Shown piece after piece: positions 17,524 through 25,415 of a stretch of DNA of 64,000 bases (position 1 is the first letter of the stretch; the number at the start of each line of letters is the position of its first letter). A program made the translations under genes and the position numbers. A model generated the notes under the pieces. That model was given only the letters and a program-made list of their open reading frames with translations, ran no database searches and was not told where the DNA came from. Origin of the DNA: Amulumruptor sp947039275 (GTDB lineage Bacteria > Bacteroidota > Bacteroidia > Bacteroidales > Muribaculaceae); NCBI GenBank assembly GCA_947039275.1, contig CAMQYL010000014.1, positions 1-64,000 on the forward strand, read 5' to 3'.

Positions 17524-18592
17524 ACTTGTCTATCATATCCCTTAGCTGATGCCACACGTCATCGGGCGTGACCGAGTCCATCAGCTCTCCATAGCTCTTC
17601 CCTTCGATTTCATCGAGGGGAAGAGTCTGCATATAGGATATTCCCGATGCAGGCGTGGATGTCTTCGGCAGCCACGTCTGCATCTCACCCGAGGGTGAGA
17701 AAATCGCAAACGATGGCACTCCCACAGCCTGGACTATATGTCGGGCGCCCCCTTCGTTGCCGAAATAGAAGTCGCAACACGCTGCCATGGCAGCCATCTC
17801 GCGTATGCTCCGCGCCTCTATGTCTATCTTCACGTTGTCAGGCTCGCCGAGCTGGCGGTACACATCACGCGCCTCCGCCTCCTCTTCGCCGGGAGCATAG
17901 TTGAATATCATCTGCACATCCGGGCGGTGCTCCAGCACCCTCCGCAGGGTCTCCACCATGTAGTCCTTGCGCCAACGCTTCCACGGCAGCTTGGCAGACA
18001 CGCCAACGAGCATCACCTTGCGGTCGGCATCGATGCCGCCGTCAGCCATCTTCTGCCTGAACCGTCTGCGCTCCTCCTCAGTGATACTCAGTGTGAAGTC
18101 TTTGCAATAATCCATTGTGAAATACCGCTCCAAGGGACGCAGAAGCAACAAGTCGCGCTCCACCATGGTCATATCCAACTCAGGCGCGGCATTCTCAGTC
18201 ACAGCGTTGAGAAGCGGACGCGTGTATCCCTTCTTGCGCCCAAGTCGCCACGGTGTGCCCAGCGACATAAGCGAAAACAGCAGCGTCCTGATGGTCGACC
18301 GCATGTCCACAATCATGTCATACCTGCCCTCGCGCATGACCTGCCGCACCTTGCACAGATAAGCGCCCAGCGGCTTATTGTCCGAAGGCGCGAAACGTAT
18401 CACGCGATCAATATCAGGATGCCCCTCAAACAGCGGAGCAATCCCACTGTTGAGCACCATATCTATCCGCGCCCCGGGAAACGTGCGCCGCAGCGTCGAA
18501 CACACCGACGTAGCCAGCACCGCATCCCCTATCTGCCTGAACCTGATCACCAGAATCCTCTCCGGTATCCTCGATTTCCGTGACATAATCAT
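17516..18592 (-). CDS. family 9 glycosyltransferase (heptosyltransferase-like)
   Basis: 358 residues. GT9/ADP-heptose:LPS transferase family, GT-B fold; predicted to add a sugar to lipopolysaccharide or a related glycan at the inner face of the membrane. Seen: ILVIRFRQIGDAVLATSV near the N-terminus (typical opening of the family), DMVLNSGIAPLFEGHPDID, DMRSTIRTLLFSLMS, and a C-terminal donor-binding half with FFGNEGGARHIVQAVGVPSFAIFSPSG. Start at 18592 is supported by a TAATG junction with the stop of the DUF3307 gene, indicating translational coupling. Donor sugar unknown. Its GC-rich sequence contrasts with the AT-rich pair upstream. Confidence 0.87.
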   Translation of the reverse strand: MIMSRKSRIPERILVIRFRQIGDAVLATSVCSTLRRTFPGARIDMVLNSGIAPLFEGHPDIDRVIRFAPSDNKPLGAYLCKVRQVMREGRYDMIVDMRSTIRTLLFSLMSLGTPWRLGRKKGYTRPLLNAVTENAAPELDMTMVERDLLLLRPLERYFTMDYCKDFTLSITEEERRRFRQKMADGGIDADRKVMLVGVSAKLPWKRWRKDYMVETLRRVLEHRPDVQMIFNYAPGEEEAEARDVYRQLGEPDNVKIDIEARSIREMAAMAACCDFYFGNEGGARHIVQAVGVPSFAIFSPSGEMQTWLPKTSTPASGISYMQTLPLDEIEGKSYGELMDSVTPDDVWHQLRDMIDKFI

Positions 18593-19341
18593 TATTTACA
18601 ATAAACTGTGTATATTTCTTTGCCAAACGTATTTAACCACTCAACGGCAAATCCTATCAAAATGGAAACCGTAAAACTCGCAAATGTACCGATAAGCACA
18701 TACTCAGTGATTTTGATATCACTCGCTTTACTCAACTCTCCGAATCTGAATACCGATTTTGCTGCGATTAGAAATCCTATGCCTTCAACATTTCCCGTAT
18801 AAATGAATGTCAAAATCAGTATCCGTTCAAGATATCCTATCCATTTGCCGGCATTTGGCAATCCTTGTGATGACAAATCCTTTGGCAACCACTTTTCGTA
18901 TTCAATAAATGACTTAATCAGCATGGAGGTGGGTGCCAGAATAGCTATATATGATGTAAATATCAACCAAAATGAACTTGAAAACAGCTCGCGATGCCCA
19001 CAATCCTCCATATTGCCTGAGACTAACCACCCCAACAAGATGATCACCAGATAATGGGCAATCTGATCCGATACAAAAGCTGGAAGTTTTTGTGATCCAT
19101 ATCTGACTTTTACAAAGTCTATTATGAAGTGGCTTACGAAAATAACCGTGGGGATAAACCATTCACCCCATACAGCCACAAAGATATAGGACAAGACTGC
19201 CTGTATCGCACTATGTATGGCTAAAGCGACAAATTGCTTCGACAAATTGTCACTGCATTTCATCCGGCACAACTGATCTGATTGAAGCACGAAGTCTCCC
19301 AACAAATGAGCCGCGATAAGCTTGACACACAATATTATCAT
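18592..19341 (-). CDS. DUF3307 multi-helix membrane protein, partner of SatD-like protein
   Basis: 249 residues, about seven hydrophobic helices, inner membrane. Fits the DUF3307 family (AHLLGDFVLQSDQL at the N-terminus; KSVFRFGELSKASDIKITEY near the C-terminus). Acidic and histidine residues are placed in repeated spacing in or near helices: H12-x3-D16, H43, H71-x3-D75, D92-x3-H96. This looks like a buried metal or catalytic site rather than a plain channel, but that is inference. Starts inside the end of the SatD-like gene (ATGA overlap), so the two are made together. AT-rich compared with both sides, suggesting acquisition. Function unknown. Confidence 0.75.
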   Translation of the reverse strand: MIILCVKLIAAHLLGDFVLQSDQLCRMKCSDNLSKQFVALAIHSAIQAVLSYIFVAVWGEWFIPTVIFVSHFIIDFVKVRYGSQKLPAFVSDQIAHYLVIILLGWLVSGNMEDCGHRELFSSSFWLIFTSYIAILAPTSMLIKSFIEYEKWLPKDLSSQGLPNAGKWIGYLERILILTFIYTGNVEGIGFLIAAKSVFRFGELSKASDIKITEYVLIGTFASFTVSILIGFAVEWLNTFGKEIYTVYCK

Positions 19342-19985
19342 ATCTCCTTAATTCTGTCTGTGATCAGGTTCTCAAATCTCCTCATATATGCATCCATTAA
19401 CGTATCTTTTGACACTCTAAGGGATTTATCAACCATCTGACGTGACACTCCGAGTTCCTTGGCCAGTTCGGCATGACTTTTAGAAGTGAGAAATCTCAAC
19501 AAAATGATACGACTTTGGCTCTGTGTCCATGAAGATATTATATCGTCAGCAAATGCCGTCTCCAAGTCCAGTTCATCGTTCACACTCATCCATGGGGTCA
19601 CTATCTTAAGTCTCGATTTATCCATGCCATCAAGAAGTCTTCCCGACAGACGATAAGCTTCACCATCGCTTGTCGATAGAGCTTCGGTCTCATAGTCAAG
19701 AGTCCCAATGCCGATGGCAAGCCGAGCGTCAAGAGTCATTTTACTTGATTCAGATTTATGGGAACGCAGATATGCCCTTATAGACAAGGCTGTCAGTAAA
19801 GCTTTTCTGACATCAGAAATCCCGATTTGAAAACTGTCACCCCTGAAAATCTCAATTGACACGTCGTGTATCGGTGACAACATCTGTGGGATAGTCCTCA
19901 ATATATTGAGCATACTTTCCCTATCTGACAATGACAGCTTGGTCGAATTGACGATATCTCCTGTTATTATAGCACCAATTTTCAT
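19338..19985 (-). CDS. SatD-like protein: class III cyclase-like fold plus C-terminal helix-turn-helix
   Basis: 215 residues, soluble. Seen: ITGDIVNST (residues 7-15) closely resembles the DIVGST metal-Asp motif of class III nucleotide cyclases; FRGDSFQIGI (47-56) matches their second metal motif (GDG..); RLAIGIGTL (88-96) and GEAYRLSGRL (108-117) match the following strand and the VNxxAR helix, retaining Arg116 but not the Asn. Residues about 165-197 form a helix-turn-helix (HAELAKELGVSRQMVDKSL). Known: related to streptococcal SatD, of unclear activity. Inferred: nucleotide-binding or cyclising regulator acting with the DUF3307 partner. It could equally be a catalytically dead nucleotide sensor. 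Confidence 0.7.
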   Translation of the reverse strand: MKIGAIITGDIVNSTKLSLSDRESMLNILRTIPQMLSPIHDVSIEIFRGDSFQIGISDVRKALLTALSIRAYLRSHKSESSKMTLDARLAIGIGTLDYETEALSTSDGEAYRLSGRLLDGMDKSRLKIVTPWMSVNDELDLETAFADDIISSWTQSQSRIILLRFLTSKSHAELAKELGVSRQMVDKSLRVSKDTLMDAYMRRFENLITDRIKEI

Positions 19986-20003
19986 CCTGATATTAAATTA
20001 TGA

Positions 20004-20035
20004 CAAAGATAGCAATTACACCTCAACAAAGCAAC
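20004..20035 (-). promoter_or_regulatory. promoter of the satD-DUF3307 pair
   Basis: Minus strand: TATCTTTG (20011-20004) with GTTG (20035-20032) after a 20-nt spacer; 18 bases from the -7 box to the ATG at 19985. Confidence 0.65.
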
Positions 20036-20144
20036 CAAATTCATTTGCATCTGCATTAAGCAACCTTTTTAAGTTGCCTTATTTTTCCTGAATTTTTCGC
20101 AGCAAATTCAGCCGACTTATGCCGTGAACACGCGGATTTTTTAG

Positions 20145-20152
20145 TATCTTTG
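20145..20152 (+). promoter_or_regulatory. -7 box of the DUF3127 gene
   Basis: TATCTTTG, exact TAnnTTTG match, 40 bases before the ATG at 20193. It is divergent from the satD promoter about 110 bases away. Confidence 0.6.
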
Positions 20153-20192
20153 CCTATTATTAACCCCAAAAGCTCAAAACAACACTGACTAT

Positions 20193-20594
20193 ATGGAAAT
20201 CCAAGGCAAAATCATACTTGCTCTCCCCGAGATGACCGGCACATCCAAAGCTGGCAACCCCTGGAAAAAACGAGAATACGTGCTGGAAACACACGACAGC
20301 TTCCCCAAGAAAGTCCACTTCGACTTCTTCGGCGACCGTGCCGACCAGTTCATACTCAACCCCGGCGACGAAGTGACCCTCTCGTTTGACATCGAGAGCC
20401 GCGAATACAACGGCCGCTGGTTCACGAGCATCCGCGGCTGGAAAGCCGAAAAGGTAGGCGCAGCCCCTGCTGCCGGAGCACCCGTGCCCCCCGCAGGTCC
20501 CGCCTCCACATTCCCCGGCGGATATCCCGCACCTGCCGCCCCCGCTGACCTCGCCCCATCAGTAGGCGATGCCACCGAGGATCTCCCCTTCTGA
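20193..20594 (+). CDS. DUF3127 protein, OB-fold-like with SSB-type acidic tip
   Basis: 133 residues. Residues 1-90 match DUF3127 (MEIQGKIILALPEMTGTSKAG... DEVTLSFDIESREYNGRWF), a compact beta-rich domain common in Bacteroidetes and related in shape to OB folds. A proline/alanine/glycine-rich linker follows (about 91-124), and the protein ends in DATEDLPF. That layout, a beta-barrel, flexible linker and acidic tip ending in Pro-Phe, copies single-stranded DNA-binding protein, whose tip recruits repair and replication proteins. A nucleic-acid-binding role is therefore inferred, not shown. Own promoter and terminator, monocistronic. Confidence 0.75.
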   Translation: MEIQGKIILALPEMTGTSKAGNPWKKREYVLETHDSFPKKVHFDFFGDRADQFILNPGDEVTLSFDIESREYNGRWFTSIRGWKAEKVGAAPAAGAPVPPAGPASTFPGGYPAPAAPADLAPSVGDATEDLPF

Positions 20595-20654
20595 TACGTT
20601 TACATGTGCAATGGCGGATTGAAATCCGCTTGCATAATAAATTTGCATTTTGCG

Positions 20655-20695
20655 AAAGCCGTGTCGTAGTGATTACGCCACGGCTTTATTTTTTG
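20655..20695 (+). terminator. terminator of the DUF3127 gene
   Basis: Stem AAAGCCGTG / CACGGCTTT (20655-20663, 20679-20687) with a 15-nt loop, followed by ATTTTTTG on the plus strand. It starts 61 bases after the stop codon. Confidence 0.8.
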
Positions 20696-20715
20696 CTCCA
20701 TCACCCACCCCCTGA

Positions 20716-20744
20716 ACGTTCGCTGACGCTCCGTGCATATGGTT
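20716..20744. repeat. degenerate copy of composite-element palindrome P2
   Basis: CGTTCGCTGACGCTCCGTGC, then ATATGG in place of ATGGGG: a decayed right-hand P2 as found at 643-677. The surrounding 454-base gap (20595-21048) also holds the DUF3127 terminator and a candidate small RNA. Confidence 0.65.
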
Positions 20745-20841
20745 TCAGACAGCTGGCATGTCCATACGTACCCCACTAGGCACCGAATCATACCAGTCCT
20801 TCCAGGACTCACTGTACACAGATTACACTTTCATATACGCG

Positions 20842-20940
20842 CAAAAATAAATTTGAGCCGTGTCTCACGACAAGGCTCAAATTCTAAACATGTTGTATCA
20901 AATGTTTACAGGGATGTGATTTTAATAGAGGGAATTGTTC
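20842..20940 (-). ncRNA. candidate small RNA of about 100 nt downstream of xerD
   Basis: A free-standing minus-strand transcription unit: strong promoter (20978-20947), predicted start near 20940, an internal hairpin TAAACA / TGTTTA, and a terminator stem TTTGAGCC / GGCTCAAA (20882-20852) followed by a TTTATTTTT-type tract (20851-20842). No open reading frame of note lies between. The terminator may also end xerD transcripts, so a UTR-derived role is possible. I recognise no known RNA family in it. Confidence 0.6.
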
Positions 20941-20946
20941 TGTTCA

Positions 20947-20978
20947 CAAAGTTAAATAATAATCCAAAACCTGCCAAA
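20947..20978 (-). promoter_or_regulatory. strong promoter of the candidate small RNA
   Basis: Minus strand: TTTG (20978-20975), 20-nt spacer, TAACTTTG (20954-20947): perfect match to the Bacteroidetes -33/-7 arrangement, with no coding start downstream. It lies 71 bases after the xerD stop. Confidence 0.75.
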
Positions 20979-21048
20979 TTTAACTTAATTTCCTACAATA
21001 AAATAACATTTTTTATAAATGGGTGTCTGTGATGATGCACACCGCGCA

Positions 21049-21945
21049 TCACACTATATTTCTCGGATGATGTGACAATATCTCGCTGCGCAGCATCGAG
21101 CGGTCGACATGCAGGTATATCTCGGTCGTGGCTATGCTCTCATGACCGAGCATCTGCTGGATGGCGCGCAGGTTGGCTCCCCCCTCGAGCAGATGGGTCG
21201 CAAAGGAGTGACGCAGCGTGTGAGGCGAGATGTCGCGGCGTATGCCGGCAGCCACCGCCAGGTCTCTGACTATATGGTATATCATGAAGCGCGTCAGCTG
21301 CCGTCCGCGACGGTTGAGAAAGAGGATGTGCCTGTCGGCTGGAGAGATGCGCAGCGTCTCCCTCTCGGGCAGATACGCCCTTATCTCCTCTATGCTGCGG
21401 TCAGACATCGGCACTATGCGCTGCTTGTCACCTTTGCCCTGCACCACCAAGTAATGCTCATCGGCATATATGTCGCCCATCTGCAGATTTATCAGCTCGC
21501 TGACACGCAGTCCGCACCCGTAGAGAGTCTCCATGATGGCGCGGTTACGCTGCGCCTCCGCCAGCTGCGGGTCTATGGCGGCTATCATGGCATCTATCTC
21601 CTCCACGCTCAGCACCTCGGGCAGATACAGCCCTACTTTGGGCGATTCGAGCGTCAGCGTGGGATTGTCGGGCAGGATGCCCTCCATGGTCAGGAACTTG
21701 AAAAACGACCTTATTCCCGACACGATGCGTGCCTGCGATCTCTCGGCTATGCCGAGATCGTGCATGTCGCCAAGCAGCTGCCGCAGGTCATCCACAGTCA
21801 CATCGGCAAGCCCGATGCCGTGGTCGGCAAGGTAGCTGCCAAGCTTGTCCACATCCTCCACATAAGCCATGCCTGTGTTGACGCTCATCCCCCGCTCCAC
21901 GAGCAGATGCGCCTCAAACATGTCCCGAGCCTCTTTGAAGTCCAT
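21049..21945 (-). CDS. xerD: site-specific tyrosine recombinase XerD
   Basis: 298 residues. Resolves chromosome dimers at dif sites with a partner recombinase and FtsK at division. Seen: N-terminal SAM-like DNA-binding domain (MDFKEARDMFEAHLLVERG... NTGMAYVEDVDKLGSYL), then the catalytic domain with Arg in ETLYGCGLRVSELINL, HTLRHSFATHLLEGGANLRAIQQ (His-x-x-Arg), LGHESIATTEIYLHVD with the nucleophilic Tyr. Start at 21945 overlaps the upstream stop by one base (TAATG). The full length and standard motifs favour the housekeeping enzyme rather than a mobile-element integrase; XerC versus XerD is judged by similarity only. Confidence 0.88.
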   Translation of the reverse strand: MDFKEARDMFEAHLLVERGMSVNTGMAYVEDVDKLGSYLADHGIGLADVTVDDLRQLLGDMHDLGIAERSQARIVSGIRSFFKFLTMEGILPDNPTLTLESPKVGLYLPEVLSVEEIDAMIAAIDPQLAEAQRNRAIMETLYGCGLRVSELINLQMGDIYADEHYLVVQGKGDKQRIVPMSDRSIEEIRAYLPERETLRISPADRHILFLNRRGRQLTRFMIYHIVRDLAVAAGIRRDISPHTLRHSFATHLLEGGANLRAIQQMLGHESIATTEIYLHVDRSMLRSEILSHHPRNIV

Positions 21946-22667
21946 TAAAACCACAAAGTGAAATGTTGCACCGGCAGATGCCTCAGAGCCACTATGAAAC
22001 CTATATTTCCGTTGGTGAAACTCATGCCGTAACGGAGCTTCCCCTTGATGGCAGCCCACACGGCAGCCGTCTGCGACCGCTCGCGTGTCAGGTTGCGCAG
22101 TGCCACGACACACTCCTTTGACGTCACCACATCTGCCAAGGCATTCCCTACATCAGCAGCATCGCCGTCCACGTCATTGACGAGAATGAACGGCATACCC
22201 GACACACGTGAGGCATATGCCAGGATCTGACCGGCGGCATCGTCCGACTGCAACCTGCCGATGCGCCCGGCAAACTCCTTGGTCACCTCGGCATACACAT
22301 CCTCATGGTCATTGGCAGGATTGTAAAGCGACAGCTTCGCACGTGAATCAGCCAGCAGCAATGCAGCCGTCGACAGCCCGAAATGGCTGCCGAGCTGCAG
22401 GTATTCATCCGTGCCGCCGAATCTGACCGCCACGCGATGCAGCATCTTGGCATTTTTGAGCGACATGATGCGCGGATGGCGCGACTTGTGATGGGCTACA
22501 GCGAGAGCCACCTGCCGCAGCCATGCGATGTGCTCGTAGGCGTAATACTGGTTGCGGCAGCCCAGGGTGTCGCGGACAAACGCGTAGGCAAACGGCGAGT
22601 GTATCCCGAAGCCGTGGCTGCGGTTGTAGCGTCTCAGGGCGTTGGCATACAGTCGCGCAGGCTTCAT
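21945..22667 (-). CDS. class I methyltransferase-like protein
   Basis: 240 residues. The opening segment (RYNRSHGFGIHSPFAYAFVRD) is characteristic of a Bacteroidetes family of SAM-dependent methyltransferase-like proteins. The likely SAM loop is LQLGSHFGLSTAALL near residues 91-105, a loose form of motif I lacking the usual GxGxG, so activity is not certain. Later segments show a Rossmann-like alternation of strands. It is nine bases downstream of the yfhO-family gene and coupled to xerD by TAATG. Substrate unknown; a neighbour-based link to cell-surface or division processes would be guesswork. Confidence 0.6.
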   Translation of the reverse strand: MKPARLYANALRRYNRSHGFGIHSPFAYAFVRDTLGCRNQYYAYEHIAWLRQVALAVAHHKSRHPRIMSLKNAKMLHRVAVRFGGTDEYLQLGSHFGLSTAALLLADSRAKLSLYNPANDHEDVYAEVTKEFAGRIGRLQSDDAAGQILAYASRVSGMPFILVNDVDGDAADVGNALADVVTSKECVVALRNLTRERSQTAAVWAAIKGKLRYGMSFTNGNIGFIVALRHLPVQHFTLWF

Positions 22668-22676
22668 ATCGTCACC

Positions 22677-25232
22677 TCACGCCTTGACAGGCTGCTTCTT
22701 GACCATGCGCATGACCGAGAGGGCTATGCCGGCAGCCAGCGCGATGTAGATGAGTATGATGGCTATGCGCGCAAGGGTGTCGGTGGTATGGAGCGACTGC
22801 GGATCAAACACCATAGCCACCTCATGCTCCCCGGCAGGGATATGGAGCGCACGGAGCACATAGTTGACGCGCCCCAGCTCTGCGGGCTTGCCGTCGATGG
22901 TGGCATGCCATCCCCAGGGGAAATACACCTCCGAGAATACAGCCAAGCCGCCGTTGGCACTGCGAGCCTTGTAGGTCAGACGTCCGGGGGCATACGTAGT
23001 TTCATATATGGTGTCGCCGGGTGCAATAGGCTTAGCCGGTCCGAGCACTTTCTCAAATTTCCTGTCAGCCACAGCCGATGTGCGCAGGTTGATGGCACTC
23101 AGTGCCGCCATCTCTTCGTCGGCATTGGCAGCCCAGCGGAGCGTGTCGACATACCACGCATTGCCCATGGCACGGTCATTGAGCAGCGGAGTGCCGTCGG
23201 GACCCACCACATACTTGGCGTTGAGCATGTCGAGCACCTGCCAGTCGGCAGCAGCCGGCTCGCCGGTGAGGAAACCATTGAGATGCCGGTCTATGAGGTC
23301 CTGATAGCGCGTCAGCTTGGCAGCATGGTAGCCGCCGACCATCTTGTGGTAGTATGACGGAGCGGGCGACCAGAAGCGCGGTATGTCCATCACGCGGTAG
23401 TTCATCGCGGTGTCGGCGAGTATAGCCTCGTCGGCTGGAGTCTTCTCTATGGGTACGCCCATTGTCAGCGACTTGGGCACGAAGCTGTCATGGTTGAGAT
23501 AACGCTTGTTGACGCTGTAGAGATCCACAAGCACCAGCGCAGCTATGCCGATACCGGCTACCATCGCCGACAGCTTGCGCTGGAGATATACGTACAGCAC
23601 CACGCCTGCCAGCAGCAGGAACACAAGGCTGCGGAGCGCATCGCTGCGGACCATGCCGTAACGCAGACTCTCCACGGCATCATAGATATGCGGATTTTGC
23701 AGGCTGAAGGCTGCTATCTGCTCCTTGTCATAGCCCTGCGCCGCGAGTGACTGGCTGATATACTGGTCATTCTGCAAGTCACCTGATGTGATGGCATCAC
23801 CGTATATACCCGGCAGCACGAGAGCCACCAGACAGAAAAACACCGGTATGCCCACCGACCACAGCAGCGGACGCTGGTATTTCTTCACACCCTCAGGGTC
23901 GCTCAGCACTTTCTGGAGTGCCATAGCCCCGAGAAGCGGCATGGTGAATTCGGCTATCACGAGGATGCTCTCGACGGTGCGGAACTTGCTATACATAGGC
24001 ACATAGTCGATCATCAGATCTGTAAACCACATGAAGTTGCGCCCCCATGCCAAGAATATCGACAGCAGCGTCAGAGCAAGCAGCATCCACTTCCACGGAC
24101 CCTTGATGACAAACAGGCCGAGGATAAACAGGGCGCATATTATCGCACCGACATACACCGGTCCGTTAGTGCCCTCAGGCTCGCCGAAATACTGTGTCAG
24201 ATATTCGAGATACTGCGCTTCGAGCGGATGTAGCTTGCCTGAGTCAGCCATCTCCTTAGCCTGGGGCATGCTGCCGAGAGTCAGCATCGTGTTGTTGCCT
24301 TTCTCAGGCTTGACCGATGCGCCTCCCTTGATGTCGGGAATGAGCAGCGAGAAGGTTTCAGCCTGTCCGTAGCTGTACTGGGTGATATAGTCGCGGTCAA
24401 GTCCAGAAGTGGCTTGCGACGCGCTGCTCTGCGGCTGGGTCAGTTCGGAGTGCTGCCCGCGCATTGTCTCCTTGGAGTACTCGTATGTGTTGTAGAGGCT
24501 CGGCGAGTTGGCAAGCACCGCCAGCACACCTGCCACCATGAGCGACCCTGTGGCTATGCCCCAACGCTTCATGGACTGGCGGTCTTTGAGAGCAAGTACG
24601 AGATACACCACCATGAATCCGAGCACCACAAACAGGAAGTAATATGACATCTGCACATGGTTGCCGGCTATCTGCATCATGGCAAACAACGCAGCGATTG
24701 CCGACCCTATCAGATAACGTCCCTGATAGCATAGCACCATTCCGGCTATCGTAGGCGGTATGTAGGCGAGAGTGATAAATTTCCATATGTGCCCCGCACC
24801 TATGATGATGATGAAATAGCTCGAGAACCCGTAGGCTATAGCTCCGGCAAGAGCCACATACCACCTCATCCTCATCGCCATCAGCAATATGAAGAAACCA
24901 GCCATCATCATAAACACCAGATTGGCTGGCGACGGAAGCCCCAGCCCCATGACGGTGTTGATCCAGCGGAACATGCCGTCTGACGGATACGAGGGGGATA
25001 TCTGGAAGTTGGGCATGCCCGAAAAGAGCGAGTTGGTCCATCGGACCGTCTCGCCAGTCTGCTCGGCATAGGCTTTCGCCTCCTGACCTATCGCGATGCC
25101 CTGCTGGGTGTCATACTGCCGCAGCACGTTGCCCTGCGACGCGTCGGGATAGAAATAAGCGAAAGCTATGACACCCATCACCACGATGGATGCCACGAAA
25201 GCTATGATGCGGCTGTATCTGCGCATAACCAT
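22677..25232 (-). CDS. YfhO-family polytopic membrane protein
   Basis: 851 residues with a dozen or so membrane helices and a large soluble C-terminal part before the last helix (IAIILIYIALAAGIALSVMRM). The family resembles GT-C glycosyltransferases; Bacillus YfhO is linked to lipoteichoic acid glycosylation. Seen: N-terminal signal-anchor helix then an extracytoplasmic loop (DASQGNVLRQYDTQQGIAIG) with acidic residues, and a periplasmic domain (LTYKARSANGGLAVFSEVYFPWGWHATIDGKP) typical of the family. Sugar and acceptor unknown. Start at 25232; ATG 25226 (MRRYSR) is equally possible. Lies after ftsZ with a palindrome doublet between. Confidence 0.8.
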   Translation of the reverse strand: MVMRRYSRIIAFVASIVVMGVIAFAYFYPDASQGNVLRQYDTQQGIAIGQEAKAYAEQTGETVRWTNSLFSGMPNFQISPSYPSDGMFRWINTVMGLGLPSPANLVFMMMAGFFILLMAMRMRWYVALAGAIAYGFSSYFIIIIGAGHIWKFITLAYIPPTIAGMVLCYQGRYLIGSAIAALFAMMQIAGNHVQMSYYFLFVVLGFMVVYLVLALKDRQSMKRWGIATGSLMVAGVLAVLANSPSLYNTYEYSKETMRGQHSELTQPQSSASQATSGLDRDYITQYSYGQAETFSLLIPDIKGGASVKPEKGNNTMLTLGSMPQAKEMADSGKLHPLEAQYLEYLTQYFGEPEGTNGPVYVGAIICALFILGLFVIKGPWKWMLLALTLLSIFLAWGRNFMWFTDLMIDYVPMYSKFRTVESILVIAEFTMPLLGAMALQKVLSDPEGVKKYQRPLLWSVGIPVFFCLVALVLPGIYGDAITSGDLQNDQYISQSLAAQGYDKEQIAAFSLQNPHIYDAVESLRYGMVRSDALRSLVFLLLAGVVLYVYLQRKLSAMVAGIGIAALVLVDLYSVNKRYLNHDSFVPKSLTMGVPIEKTPADEAILADTAMNYRVMDIPRFWSPAPSYYHKMVGGYHAAKLTRYQDLIDRHLNGFLTGEPAAADWQVLDMLNAKYVVGPDGTPLLNDRAMGNAWYVDTLRWAANADEEMAALSAINLRTSAVADRKFEKVLGPAKPIAPGDTIYETTYAPGRLTYKARSANGGLAVFSEVYFPWGWHATIDGKPAELGRVNYVLRALHIPAGEHEVAMVFDPQSLHTTDTLARIAIILIYIALAAGIALSVMRMVKKQPVKA

Positions 25233-25276
25233 TGGTATCTGTCGGTTTTCAACTTGGGGATGCTCACGTCAACGAT

Positions 25277-25366
25277 GTAGGGACATGCCATGGCATGTCA
25301 GATTGTGGTTTCCCTGCGAGATCTGCTATTCCCGTATAAGGCTGACATGCCATGGCATGTCCCTAC
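25277..25366. repeat. inverted palindrome doublet, type A, between ftsZ and the yfhO-family gene
   Basis: GACATGCCATGGCATGTC cores at 25277-25299 and 25344-25366, opposite orientation, outer GTAGGGAC edges, 44-base spacer. Confidence 0.9.
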
Positions 25367-25415
25367 AAAATGTGTAATTTACAGTTTTGCAACACCCTCG
25401 TTTATGTTACATAAA

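Noticed and set aside
21049..21945. XerD-like gene considered as a mobile-element integrase
   Set aside because: Complete housekeeping-type sequence with no element genes beside it; unlike the broken integrase at 43951-44874.
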